Assembly (NCBI GenBank): GCA_907163375.1
Contig: CAJQUW010010404.1
Coordinates: forward strand, 62,001 to 126,000
From: Prostheceraeus crozeri
Taxonomy: Eukaryota; Platyhelminthes; Polycladida; Euryleptidae
Length of the DNA stretch: 64,000 nucleotides
Reading direction: 5' to 3'
In this document: positions 51,439 to 62,420 of the stretch, one piece after another
Numbering within the stretch: position 1 is the first letter of the stretch
How the letters are laid out: every line of letters starts with the position of its first letter
Made by a program: the position numbers and the translations under genes
Notes under the pieces: model-generated
Databases searched by the model: none
What the model saw: the letters and a program-made list of their open reading frames with translations, nothing else
What the model was told of the DNA's origin: nothing

Positions 51439-51979
51439 CATGCTTCCCATCCGTATCATCAACGCCATGCGCGAAATGAATCTCGGAAGAGACATCGATT
51501 AACAACAGTTGCATACCCATCTTCCCGATTTAGTGTATCATCGCAGTCGTCCACAAATGTTGGTCATTCGCATGAGCAACGGTCGAAATCTTCAAATCTT
51601 TCGCTGCGGAAAGATCCAAGTCCTAGGAAACCTTTATCATTTCGTGATGCAGTCCATGTGTTACGAAGTCGTAAAGAAAATGCAAACACTCATGCCTCAT
51701 CTACGTCTCAGTGCCCTGACATTGAAGAATATAGTATTGTCTGCTCAATTGAAGATGTTAGTGAATCTAGCAAACATTAAAACCAGTAATCATTGTATAT
51801 TTTATGAAACTGAACTCTTTCCCACTGCTCTGATTCGGAAGTGGCATCCCGTACATATTGCAGTGTTTCACAACGGACATTGTATCATGACTGGTTTACG
51901 TGATATCAGTAAAGTAGCTGACATTGTAAAATCTTTAATGCGTTATCTGTATGAGTCACAGTTAATAGAATCGTGTTAA
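51439..51979 (+). pseudogene. TBP-like protein, element B copy (one frameshift)
   Basis: ATG 51439 starts a short frame that shifts near 51500. The rest is open: RPQMLVIRMSNGRNLQIF, CGKIQVLGN (repeat 1), then FYETELFPTALIRKWHPVHI, AVFHNGHCIMTGLRD and a C-terminal helix VADIVKSLMRYL (repeat 2). YETELFP followed by a strand, G-x-x-x-x-TGL/A and a helix is the TBP second-repeat pattern. About 175 aa, matching the TBP core length. The phenylalanines that kink DNA in cellular TBP cannot be placed with certainty. Confidence 0.7.
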
Positions 51980-52960
51980 TCACATGATGTGTTTTGAATG
52001 AGTCATCGCAATGAGCTATCGCCCCCACACAGTTGTCGATGAAAAGGTCATCAACAAGGTTGATCGCTTTATGATGAGTCAGCGCTATTTATAGACATGA
52101 AATGATGCCCACACACTTGTCGGTGAATAGGTCACGCTGTCTGACGTGAGGCACCATCGATGTTGAATAACACGTCCACACACTTGTCGGTGAAAAGTTT
52201 GAACAAGACTGATTAGATTGTTATCTAACTGAATGGCGCTTTGCCACTTCATGAGTCAGAGCTATTTATATACATGAGTCAGCAAAGTGTATGATGCTTT
52301 CTAAGCCGAAGAAATTTTCATGATGCTACATTCGTTGGAAACTTTGTTAGAAACGTGAGGATGTTAACTTTCTTTCTAGCTTTACAAACAGCAACTTTAT
52401 CTCTATCTTTACAATTACTGAAATGATTCTAACATTATTTTATGCTTTACCTATCTTACAAACTCTGAAATGATTCTAGCTTCATTTTATACTTCACCTA
52501 TCTTACAAACTTTACAAACGTTAACTTTACTTCTAATTTCACAAACTGTGAACTGATTCTAACTATATTTTATACTTTACCTATCTTAAAAACAGTGACA
52601 TGCATATGACATTATTACCAAGTCAGTCCCACCTATTTGAACCGCAACTTTATGTGAAAAGAAAACGACACAGCATGTACATGATATGTTATTCATCATC
52701 ACAGCCGATTTTCATGGCACCGCACATAGGTAATACTGATGGTAGCAGAAAACAAAGTTTTTATGGCTCACATCACCGAAGAAAACAAAGTCATTGAAGG
52801 AAACTGTACAGGGACAAAACAAAGTCAGGAAAACAAGTTGATATGCAAGTCATGATATGAAGTTATCAGAATATGAACGCTTGTTACAAGGCACTCACTC
52901 ACAACAACCCATAGAAAACGCCATGGAGAGAAAAGTAAAACATCAACCACAACAGAGAGG
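51980..52960. repeat. Repeat-rich intergenic region where virion genes would be
   Basis: Three copies of CACACACTTGTCGGTGAA-like units (about 52027, 52112 and 52172) and a tandem array at 52370-52590 built on TTTTATACTTTACCTATCTT and AAATGATTCTAAC. No gene is recognised. Confidence 0.6.
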
Positions 52961-52972
52961 AAGCATTCATCA

Positions 52973-55900
52973 TCATACATCGCCGGACGGAGGAGGAGAA
53001 AGTTTCTGTCTCTTGGGTGGAGGTAGATGAGTGTCTGGATGTCCGTACGGTAATGAGTGGTTAGGACTCATCCAGCATCGCTTGTCTTCCCAAGCTGAGA
53101 GACCTCGTTTCCTAAACGTCGTTGTTCTGACTTGATGCGACTGTGATTTTAAAATGATCATTTCTACTTTTTAATTTTGAGTGAATCTAAGGCATCTCGA
53201 TAGTCCCCATGTGTCATACTCCCAACGATTGACTTCGAGATGCCTTTCGCCCGTTTAATAGAAAGCTCTGAGGATTTTAGCTTCATGGAGTACATCTTGG
53301 GGCGAAGCAAGATCATCTCCTCTATGTGTTTGCCGGCACACTCATCCTTGAAGCAGCCAAGCTTCGCTTTACTTGTGGTAGAGTAAAGCGGATGGTCAGT
53401 GGGATGATTAGAACTATCAAACTTGGGTGCTAAATTTGTTAAAATGTCTACCTGCTTGACTTGGCTAGTGGTTGTCAAAGCTAGGAAGAAGCTATCTGTA
53501 TCGCCTCCTACTAATTCCACATGTTGGAGCAGTGGGAAAGTCTTAGAGGTGTGGTAGAACAGCTTGTGCATTTCTAATTTGGAGTGATCCAAGACAGCTT
53601 GACCGACATAAATAGGTTTACAGAGTTCTACTTTGGATTTTAACATTTTATAGCCAGTGATGTCTTCGGAAATGACATCATGGTGACAAAACAACGGTGA
53701 ACGGCATAGCTTGATACTCGTTTCCGGATCAGTCACGATACGATAGTCCATGCGCTTTCTTACATCCTCCATGGTTTTACCAAAGAGGGCATTATTCTTA
53801 AATTTGAAGAAGTCCTTTTCGAAAGTATTCTTGGATTCAGCCCGTTTCTTACTATTAAATTCTATATACGGTTTTAGAAAGGGCTTCTGCCTAAACTGGA
53901 TAGCGCGATGGATTTTGTTAAGTTGCATCCCCATACCTAGATAGAATTTGAGAATGGAATAGTGTACGATATAATGCTTCTTGTTCAATTGGGTGAGCAA
54001 CAACTTCCTAGTGGGTTTATAGTTTAAGTCATTTTCCGCCTCATATTTCTGATTGTGTTCTTCAATAAAGGGGAGAACATATCTGGACTTACTATGCCAG
54101 ATTCAAGTACGAGAGAAAAATCAACTGTCTTATTCTTAATGCATTCTGGATAGATGAGGTCGACTTCAAATAAATAACCTATGTCGGCCTCATCTCCCAG
54201 TGCCATGATGTGTGCTGGATTGGAGAAGTGTTCAATGTCATGGGGTTCTACCCATTGGAAGTCGGACTGTGGCAAAGGCTTGGATAATGCACTCCCATAT
54301 AAATTATTTTGGTCTATGTACATAAAATGCGTGGTCAATCCTATGTCTTGGGTGCTCTTTACAACATGTTTGTTAGCAAACGTTAAGCCACCCCTAATAC
54401 CACGTTCAAATAACGTGTACATTTCTGCATCTTGCAGTACATGTATGCTCTCTTTCGTCATCTTGAAGGCTGACTGATAGGACAGACCCGGCAGACTAAC
54501 AAAATGGACGGGGTTTAAGGCGTCCTGCTCTAATGTGACTTTCCTAAAAGTCTCAAACACGTCAGCCAACAGATAGAAGTCTAATTTTAAGTAGGCAAGC
54601 ATGTAGTCACCAAAAATGCGACACCTAAATTCCAACCATGCTTGCTCTGCATGCCTATAGTCATCCGGCGGACAGTCCTCACCCGTCAAATCATTTTTAA
54701 ATTTATCGATGGACGGAAGTAATGTCTCCTTTAATGTCTCTATTAAACTAAAATAACTATAAGGAAACACCCCTTTCCGTCGCATGAGACTTTCACTTAT
54801 GTTGGGATAGTCTTTCTTTAAATGTTGCGTGAGGGGAAGTGTTTCTAAATTATTAGCCAACGCGGCTAAGGAAGAAGACATAAATTGAAAACTGTCTATA
54901 AACTTTTTGTCATAGAAGACAGGCTTCCCCTCCTTCGTCTTATCGACTTGGACTTTAGTAGTGATGCACATAAATTTTTCCTTACTTTGTGCAATCACTT
55001 TGGATGACCAGGACTTCATTTTACCGAATCCATGGCGAATGATGATGCGAACATCATAACATTTAAAGTTATGGAGGATGACGGGGAGCGTTTGCCTTTT
55101 GAACCTAAGTTTCATATTACATTTACTCATAAGGCAGACCTAAATTTACCACTGAGATGGCAATGGTCCCTCACTTTCTTATGTTGCTGATCATCAAAGG
55201 ATGAACAGGAGCGGGGACATTCTGTGGTCTCATCAAATTTGAGTTCATCGGCTTCTGTGAAGCACATGGGTTTTCTAGTCAGCTCTGTTTAATGCCGTTG
55301 ATGAAAACGGGCTTTCCTATCTAAAAAGTTGAGGAAGTTTTCAACGCACTCCTCGCTTTGCCATGCATGCATTTTATTTTGGTTCCTATAATATGGATGC
55401 CAAACTTCATAACAGGCAACGGCTGCTGGCTCATGACTTAGGTCTTCTTGTTCAATGTAACATTCAATGTCCGCATAGATGGTACATATGGGACATATGG
55501 GACTGAGCTCATTGCCGTTTTCCTCATACCTATAAAATTTATCTTTGGGCATGACTTCCATTTGAAGTTTACCCCGTGAGCACCACTCGTAATGCTGTTC
55601 GAAAAATGGTTTTGACCTAAAGCGCCGTGTGCAGCGATCACAGCAATAATACTTGTCGTCACTACTTTGTTGGTAGCGATACAACTTTGAAATTTTAGGA
55701 ATGCCACAATAATGCCATTCTGGGTGGCTGTTTCTATAAACTAGGAGGAGGTTGACAACCCGGTCGAAGTTACTTTGGCGGTTGTTATACCTAACGCCCT
55801 TCAGACCTTTTTCCCAGAGATGGACGACTATCTCAATTTCATTTACTTTTTCAAATTGGGTGATGTCCCTAAAATCTAATGTGTTGACATCTAACCCGTC

Positions 55901-56186
55901 AAACTTAAGCTCATCCTCCCATTCACGATAGTGAGTGACTCTTTGACGATGCATTCTTATATCATCATAGTGTAGAATGGAGAGGACGGCATACTTGATA
56001 CACTGGAACTGACAATCAACATTGACGACAGCCTTTTTGCTCGCCAATGCTTTGGGGAGGGTGAAACAACCGCTCCCTTGCAAATTTTCTAAAAGATTGA
56101 TTTTAATGTCTACTTTCTCTATCCCATCAAAAACGAAACCGCTATCTCTTTCATTAAATTTATTTAAGTTGCTGACGAGATAGGAT
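52973..56186 (-). pseudogene. Protein-primed family B DNA polymerase, element B copy
   Basis: Better preserved than in A. N-terminal SGFVFDG and VDCQFQCIKYAVLSILHYDD; exo I IYADIECYIEQ; YLKLDFYLLADVFETF; FERGIRGGLTFANK; palm motif A YIDQNNLYGSALSKPLPQSD; motif B KNNALFGKTMEDVRKRM; motif C LVGGDTDSFFLAL; IKRAKGISKSIV. Frame changes at about 55140-55290, 54010-54025 and 53162 split it; the last separates the C-terminal WEDKRCW tail. The N-terminus is cut at about 56186 by a MITE fragment. Catalytic Asp residues of motifs A and C are visible. Confidence 0.92.
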
Positions 56187-56345
56187 AATTATTCTAAAAA
56201 TCAGATTATGACTTCAGTCATTTTGTATAGTATTCGAATGGCATTATACTCGAATATTCGTTAATATTCGAATATTCATTTTCGTATTCGAATATTCGTC
56301 CCTGAGAGGTACTCGAATATATTCGAATATTCGAACCGAACTCTT
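56187..56345 (-). mobile_element. Truncated copy of the hAT-like MITE
   Basis: Reverse complement of 46857-47020 (ATTCGAATATTCG tracts, TAATCTGATTTTTAGAATAA). It separates PolB from the coiled-coil gene end. Confidence 0.75.
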
Positions 56346-56383
56346 CTTGGGACCGCTTTAGCTGCATTAGAAGGTCTACCGGT

Positions 56384-56399
56384 CTACCTTAAGAGGGCT
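56384..56399 (-). terminator. Degenerate histone-type stem-loop
   Basis: Minus strand AGCCCT-CTTA-AGGTAG then ACC. Only the inner three pairs remain. It lies 47 nt after the spliced stop of the coiled-coil gene and is followed by TTCTAATGCAGCTAAAGCGG, as after the intact stem-loop in element C. Confidence 0.45.
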
Positions 56400-56446
56400 C
56401 ATGGAGCGTTCTCCGTCCACCGACACTACTACTGTCACTTTTACGA

Positions 56447-57480
56447 CTACTGCAAGAACTCTGAACAGAAAAGACAGTGAATGAGAGTCGATTTAGAGTA
56501 GATGACTTTAGAGGGACTTACTCGGCTTTTTCTTTATAACTTTCCGTACGACAAAGTCTTCCAAATCGCCATTCATTTTTATTGACAAATGTGGGCATCT
56601 AACACCTTCGCCTTCATAACAGCTTTGTGTTGTATTTAGATCGTCCGTGAGGGTCGGTACATCGCAAATATTGTTTTCAAAGAGGGGAAAGTGAACATCA
56701 TACACTCTCTTCCTCTTCACTCTTCTCTCAACCTCTCGGAACTTTTCCACTTCACTCCCCAACTGTCTGTTAATCACCTTCGTCTCTTCCACTTCCTTCA
56801 CCACACCTCGCATCCGCTCTACTTCAAACTTCTCACATCTCAACTCCGACTATAAGCGCTCAGCTGCTTTCACTCGCTTCATCATTCCACTCCTTTCCTT
56901 CAACCACTCCTGCTCCTTCACTCGCATCTCCTCCAACTCCTCTCTCATCACCTTCATTCCATCAACCTTAGCCTTCAGCTCTTCATTCTCCTTCAAAACT
57001 TTTCCATTCACACTCTCCATACCCATCATGCGATCCTTCAACCTCACAAACGCCTCTGTATCATGCGCCTCTTTCCTAGGCGATGATGCAGCTACAGGCT
57101 CACCCATCTCACCATCCAACTCTTCAGACCACTCACTCCCAAACAATGAGACCATCAACTTCTTAGTCTCATCACTCGCTCGCTCAATCACTCCTTCTAT
57201 CTCTACTTCCTCTTCACTCACCACTGCCTCCTGTTCCTTCGATACAGCACCCTCAATATTTTTAACTGCTGCATCCAACTCCTCCTTCGTCCTAATTATT
57301 TCACTCATCCACATGCGAAACGGTAACGCACCAATGTTTCCGGATGGGCAAGATTCATGCGCCTTCCGGAAACCCTCAACATCATCCTCATCACACACCA
57401 CCTTATGATGAACACAAACAATAAAAACATGCACTCTCTCATGTTGGTCCAGCGTCCCTTCTTTGATGTGTTTTCAATAT
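56447..57480 (-). pseudogene. Coiled-coil protein, element B copy (about 325 aa, one stop)
   Basis: N-terminal HERVHVFIVCVHHKVVC and HESCPSGNIGALPF form a Cys/His-bearing domain, then an acidic linker (VVSEEEVEIEGVIERASDE), AASSPRKE, a long heptad helix (RLKDRMMGMESVNGKVLKEN), a TAG near 56850, and VEETKVINRQLGSEVEKFRE. The C-terminal domain has VYDVHFPLFENNICDVPT, CYEGEGVRCPHLS and LEDFVVRKVIKK. Intron 56461-56521 (61 nt, GTAAGT...TTCAG) leads to a 14-nt last exon ending at TAG 56447. The same gene in A has the intron at the same place. The start is not certain; Met 57303 (SEIIRTKEE region) or an upstream exon is possible. Confidence 0.65.
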
Positions 57481-57790
57481 TCGCTGCCCCTAGTCGATCT
57501 GCCACAGGAGCATTGCGTGATGATGAATCGTGGAGTTTTAGTCATTGTAAAGATTCTGTAAAGATGGGGTAAAATTTGATAGCAAGTGTTTATAGGATAC
57601 TACTTGCTGATATGCATTGAAAGACTAAGTCACCAAACATTTGATAGCAAGCGTTGGAATAAAATCGTCAACAAAATTTAGAGGGTATGATTCCTAGCTT
57701 TATCCTAAAACCCAAAGTTTGATAGCAAACCTTGTCAGAGCACTCACCGTTCGTTAGAAAACTGGAGTGAAGACTAGAGAGATGCAACGG

Positions 57791-57881
57791 TTTATATGCC
57801 CTTCCAATACAAAGCCGTGATTCAGACCTTCCTTATTTGGCCATGCGTTTGACATGACAACAGCGGCTTTACCATATATGG
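57791..57881 (-). promoter_or_regulatory. CArG-CArG-TATA promoter (element B)
   Basis: Read on the minus strand: CCATATATGG (57872-57881), CCAAATAAGG (57831-57840), then CATATAAA (57791-57798). Spacing matches the module at 2826-2916. The small acidic gene that follows it in element C is absent here. A GGTGAGTG donor-like site lies downstream at about 57745, so it may drive a spliced leader into the coiled-coil gene. Confidence 0.65.
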
Positions 57882-57958
57882 GCATCGGCAATCACCGTGC
57901 TTTCAGTAACCAACTCCCAACACAGACTGCTACATGTACGTCTGTTGCCCAAGGCTGT

Positions 57959-58190
57959 CACAAAGGCGAACGATTGACGTCAAGAGGCGAGTTACCAACT
58001 CCTATGACTGTTACCCAGTGTTATCACAAAGGCAAACGATTGACGTCAAGAGGCGTTCTCCTATGACTGTTGACCAGTGCTATCACAAAGGCAAACGATT
58101 GACGTCAATAGGCGTTCTCCTATTACTGTTACCCAGTGCTATCACAAAGGCAAACGATTGATGACAAGAAGCGCTCTCCTTCGACCAAGA
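57959..58190 (-). repeat. CRE-bearing tandem repeat (enhancer-like)
   Basis: Four units of 59-66 bp, each with CACAAAGGCAAACGATTGACG-type sequence. Perfect TGACGTCA palindromes lie at 57975-57982, 58041-58048 and 58100-58107; the fourth unit has decayed to TGATGACA. The array lies upstream of the CArG/TATA promoter on the minus strand. Element C has a single CRE at the equivalent place. Confidence 0.75.
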
Positions 58191-58249
58191 CTGACCATTT
58201 GATCGGCCTGATAGCAAGCCAGCAACCCTTTAGGTGTTAAGCTCTTGAA

Positions 58250-58640
58250 TCCGTTACAGGCATTGCTCAGAGGGGATCTTATCCCAGCTCCAAGGCCTCG
58301 ACCCACAAATCCAACCTCTCGCGGACAGAGCGTGCGTCATATCACTGTGTTGGTATCCGGGCCCCGATTTTGACATGAAAACCGGTGGAGTTATTTACAA
58401 GAGGAAACATCCCAATCCGTTGCTTTGATCAGCTTGATAGCAAGCCGTGATTCACAAGCGTTTTGCAATGGAGATATTTAGTAGCCACTCATGACAAGAT
58501 AGCTAAGACTCAACCGATTGGCGTTCAAAGTGTTACGTTCAGAACTGCGTCAAATGCTCAACATGAGTTGCCCCAGAGGTTTCGGTCTAAAATATGACAC
58601 ACTCCCTTGCCACACTTATCACTACGGCATCATCCGCCGT
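58250..58640. repeat. Conserved subterminal noncoding blocks (B copies)
   Basis: Bases 58250-58410 match 40495-40650 (A) and 2340-2530 (C, inverted). Bases 58503-58640 match 38395-38540 (A). Farther right, 58905-59020 matches 2070-2190 (C, inverted). No coding frame is shared. Confidence 0.7.
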
Positions 58641-59279
58641 CCCGAAGGAACATCCTGTCATTGGAATATTGCAGCGAAACTCCCCCTACCATGATCCCTT
58701 TCAGTGAAAAGCCGCTTGTATCATGTAAAGACATGAGAAGACTGGCTCAGACATCATTACAAATCCTATAGTTGACTTCAGCAGGGTCAAAACCCCCAGA
58801 AAACCTCCAAAAATATCGAATTAAAAATTTTCAACTTTTTAGCACTACTTATGAAATTTTGTAAGTAGTCTATGACTTAACCTCAATTAAGTCACCTATG
58901 AACCTTTTTTGAATCAAGTCAAAAGGACTTGTAGAAGCAAAGTTACAAACCTTTAAAGCCTTGGAGTCTTTTATGGCCTGGAGACTAGGCCATCTCCTGG
59001 CTCTCCACTCACTCTGACACCTTAGGTGAGTGCGGCAATCGAAAAATCTGCCTTGGTTTCCTCAGGAAACCCGGTTTTTAGAGATTTCAAATGCTAGCAT
59101 CGGAGCTCCGTAGTTCACCTACCCGTACCTCGACTGACGATTGAACTGATTCCCACAAGTGGAGACTCCACTTAGATAGTCGAGAGAAGTCGGTCGAGAA
59201 ATATCACAAGTCCTTCCAGTCCTACCTCCCAGTCGACTTTCCTCCTGTTTCCCAAAACCTTCCATCCAAGTCTGCCTGC

Positions 59280-59773
59280 TGGTGCCTGTCAGGAGGGGGG
59301 GTCAGCACTTTTTCTTCCGATTGAGCTGGAAATCACCTTACCGATGTAAAATTGCACGTAGAATCCGAATCTGCGCTCCGTTTGTCCATCCGGACACTCC
59401 TTCACCCCGAAATATGGCTTTTCTCATCCCAAAACGTCCAAAACCTACCCTTTTTTAACTCTGTCGTTTTCGGAGATTCCTGACATTTTCAAGGCACTTT
59501 CCACTCTCACACCTAAACCAAGGAAGACTTGGACAAATGATGCTTTCCACTGCATTGGTCTCACTCCTAGCTTTCTAGCGAGCTATCGCACGACTTTCTA
59601 CAATCACTTCCACTCAAGTTGGAAGTCTGACAGGAGGGGGGAGGGATCGGTTTCCTCCTCTCGGTCCAATCTTTTCCATCACATCCTTGGCCATGTCCTT
59701 CCAGACAGGAGGGGGGAGGGGGATGAGTCATCGCTGCACATTTTGGCCTTCTATTTGTCACGGGCCTACTACT
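59280..59773 (-). repeat. Element B right ITR
   Basis: Reverse complement of the left ITR with indels. The core CTAGCGAGCTATCGCACGAC is at 59575-59594, with polyG tracts at 59635 and 59712. It ends CCTACTACT at 59773. Confidence 0.85.
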
Positions 59774-59845
59774 GCTTGGTTTTATCGCTAGACGAGGTTA
59801 CATGATTTTTGCATGATTAGTTATTGCTTCGAGATGAAACCATCT

Positions 59846-60145
59846 TTAAAGATGATGTTGGAATCCGAGAAAATCACGAATATTTACAAAAACTCCGCAT
59901 GATTTCACAGTGACATTCATGAATTTATCAATTTTTGTAGAAAACTGTATAAAGTCATCACCAGTCAGCCGAAACATTTGGATGCATTCGTCGGATAATT
60001 TGATAAACAGCTCATCATTAAAAGAGCAGATGGCTTGAATAATTTGGATGAATTCCTTTATGCCATGGCGCTTATCGAATGTATCGAACTCGTCTGCACT
60101 GGATACTGCTAATTCAATTGAAAATTTCTCGTTCATGGATTTCAC
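59846..60145 (-). CDS. Hypothetical protein, possibly sliding-clamp-like
   Basis: 99 aa: FIQIIQAICSFNDELFIKLS, DECIQMFRLTGDDFIQFSTK, IDKFMNVTVKSC. The order helix, then strand (LFIKLSDECIQMFRL), then a second strand loosely resembles the first half of a PCNA/9-1-1 clamp domain. It lies outside element B, 73 bp from its right end. The family is not certain and it could be a fragment. Confidence 0.3.
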   Translation of the reverse strand: MKSMNEKFSIELAVSSADEFDTFDKRHGIKEFIQIIQAICSFNDELFIKLSDECIQMFRLTGDDFIQFSTKIDKFMNVTVKSCGVFVNIRDFLGFQHHL

Positions 60146-60422
60146 GTGATTTGTTATGTATTACTGCTTTATTACCATTGAATACACTTGGCGGATCTTT
60201 CAGTCTAAAAATCGTGCCTTCCCTATTATGGAAATTCCTCACGGCAAATTTTTCAGGCAATTTCGAATATTTTCTGTTAATGTGACAGCATTAGGAACAT
60301 AATCAATGCAACGCTTTCCATGAAGCGCTTTTCCTGGTACGTGCTATACTGAGATATAGGATATGCCATTCAATTTAATCATTTTTCAATTTTATTCAAT
60401 GTGTGAACACTGAATTTATTCA

Positions 60423-60668
60423 TTACCAGGAATGAATGAAGCAACATTGATCCTGCTTTGACCATGCAAGATAAATTCCAAAACTGTTTATTGCTTTAGC
60501 ATGCATAAGCAAGTAGAATTTGGAGTATCCTATCTCTGCAACAGGGCTTCGAAGCTCTCCCACAGAAAGCGTCATTCTACCTCCTGTACAATTATAGATA
60601 TCTAGACATCCTTGCCGTAACCATGGAATCCTAGATATATAACACCTGGACTGAAAGCTGAAATTCAT
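60423..60668 (-). CDS. Hypothetical fragment, inverted partner of 43532-44100
   Basis: CLDIYNCTGGRMTLSVGELR and VAEIGYSKFY match the region at 44035-44100 in opposite orientation. Family unknown. Confidence 0.3.
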   Translation of the reverse strand: MNFSFQSRCYISRIPWLRQGCLDIYNCTGGRMTLSVGELRSPVAEIGYSKFYLLMHAKAINSFGIYLAWSKQDQCCFIHSW

Positions 60669-60724
60669 TTATACACTAGACGTCCGAAATTGGAAAGATT
60701 CCTTGGCTATTGGTCATATTTTTT

Positions 60725-60930
60725 TTCTTTGAAAAGAGCCAAATTCTAGTGTTGGATTGATTTTTATTTACTTACGTTCGATTAATTTCAGCTATTATCA
60801 ATAGCTATCTTCAGGAATAGATAACCATAGATAGCTGTAGATAATAGCTGAAATTAATCGAACGCAAGAGAATAAAAATCAATCCAACACTAGAATTTGG
60901 CTCTTTTCAAAGAAAAAAAAACTAGACGAC
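60725..60930. repeat. Near-perfect 200-bp palindrome
   Basis: Arms of about 90 bp (CTTTGAAAAGAGCCAAATTC inward to AATTTCAGCTATTATC) face each other across about 25 bp. CTAGACG occurs just outside on both sides (about 60675 and 60934). It is probably a foldback MITE. Transcribed, it would form a long hairpin. Confidence 0.8.
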
Positions 60931-61054
60931 CGGTTTGACTCAATAGCTGTGGATGGTGGAAAGCAATTAGTCAAGTGAAAACGAAGTGTCTAAGGAAAAA
61001 TAAGTTGAAGTTTCTGGAAATTGGAAGAACATGGGGTTGCAACTAACTTATCAT

Positions 61055-61190
61055 CGTTATCACTGAATATGGAATATTGACTATATCAAATGAAGCAAAT
61101 GAATTAAAATGAACTTGACTATTGTCATCTCTTTTTAGTGGAAAGCTTTTTACTACTATATTCTTTTGGACAGTGAAAATACGAAATACT
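61055..61190. repeat. Inverted repeat arm paired with 63665-63800
   Basis: AGTGGAAAGCTTTTTACTAC and TTGGACAGTGAAAATACGAA recur in reverse complement at 63665-63800. The arms enclose retrotransposon remnants. Confidence 0.75.
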
Positions 61191-61194
61191 AACT

Positions 61195-62420
61195 AGTAAC
61201 ACTCATAAAATAGCCACGGTTGGTTTGATTTATCAAAGACAGGACAGACACCTTCCCATCTTGATTGCAAAAAATGCCGATGCATTTACAAAAGCAAAAT
61301 CACTTCCTGGAACATCTAATGAATGTATGAAGATTAGAATGAAAGGTGTAGTGATAGGAAGTGATGAATTCAAATCCTCATATGTTGATTCGAAGATCGA
61401 GACATGGGTAAAAGACATTGAATATCTCAGTGATATAGCGTCTGAAGATCCACAATCTGAAGGCACAAAAGGTCTCTGTCACAGGATGACCTTTATGCAA
61501 CAAGCAGTTGATAGCATCAGTAATAACTTTCAGAGGTTGGAAGAAGTTATATGTCAGAAATTCATCCTTTCAGAAATGCAGGTATGGAGGTCTGGGAAAT
61601 GCTGATCCTTATATAACTTCAAAACGCGAGTGTAAGGTGAAAATTACAGAATGTTTGACAACTGTAATTTATGACCAGGAAATCAATCTGCTGATAGATA
61701 GGCTTGACAGAACGGAAATAACAGGTGCATCGCACATGTGAAAAGAGAAGAAGAAACTTTTTCCAATGAATAATACATGACTATATCATGAATCTTGATG
61801 CCGATGAGATGAAGGCATTGACTTTTGCGAAAGAGAAAGGCTCTAGTTCATGAGTAACATCATTACCCATAGATGCATTGGGATATTCTCTAAACAAAAG
61901 GAAATTCCAAGATGCAATCAAATAGCGCTACAACTGGCCGATTATCTTTCGACGAATTGTGTTTGTGGTGAGAAAAATGATTTAAATCATACTCTTAGCT
62001 GCAAAATTGGTGGTTTTGCCAATCTTCGGCACAATGTTACTTTTGACACGGAGAGTCTTTTTTGAGTGATGTCTGTAAAGATGTTCGCGTTGAGCCCAAA
62101 TTATTACCAATTGAATCATATGACTTCATCAAAGGTGGTAATACTGACGACCAGGCGAGATTAGATAGTACTGCAAGAGGGGTGTTATAGAGAATGGGAC
62201 GTCATTTATTTATGCAGGAATAACATTCTCCCTGCAACATTGTATAAAGAACACGAGAATGAAAAGATGCGGCAGTAGGAAGAGAGAATTTTGGAAGTAG
62301 GGAAAGGGACATTCACGCCTCTCGTATATTTCACAAATGATTGATCAGGTCCGTTGGCTAATTTACTTCACGAAAGAATTGCCTCTTTAATTTCTGCAAG
62401 AGAAATAAAGAGAGGTATGA
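61195..62420 (+). pseudogene. Non-LTR retrotransposon C-terminal region with RLE-like endonuclease, decayed
   Basis: Frame 61225-61605: YVDSKIETWVKDIEYLSDIA, TKGLCHRMTFMQQAVDSISN, RLEEVICQKFI. After breaks, 61850-62180 has DYLSTNCVCGEKNDLNHTLS and CKIGGFANLRHN (CCHC knuckle), then VCKDVRVEPKLLPI and DDQARLDSTARG. The order CCHC, RH, EP, D resembles restriction-like endonucleases of early non-LTR retrotransposons. I know similar sequences from coral and sponge genomes. Multiple stops. Confidence 0.55.

Larger units (their letters stand above)
45201..59773. mobile_element. Element B: 14.6-kb Polinton-like element without virion genes
   Basis: Ends AGTAGCAAGCCCGTGACAAA (left) and, inverted, AGTAGTAGGCCCGTGACAAA (right). 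The 6-bp flanks GCTTAG (45195-45200) and GCTTGG (59774-59779) match in five positions. Contents: two famX, two famY, zinc finger, exonuclease, PC4-like, TBP-like, PolB, coiled-coil and Pro-rich genes. Packaging ATPase, protease, pX-like and WEVG genes are absent. In their place, between TBP and PolB, lies about 1 kb of short repeats. All larger genes are damaged. Confidence 0.88.

Noticed and set aside
57959-58190. CRISPR-like array
   Set aside because: The four units are tandem repeats without distinct spacers, in animal DNA; enhancer-type repeat fits better.
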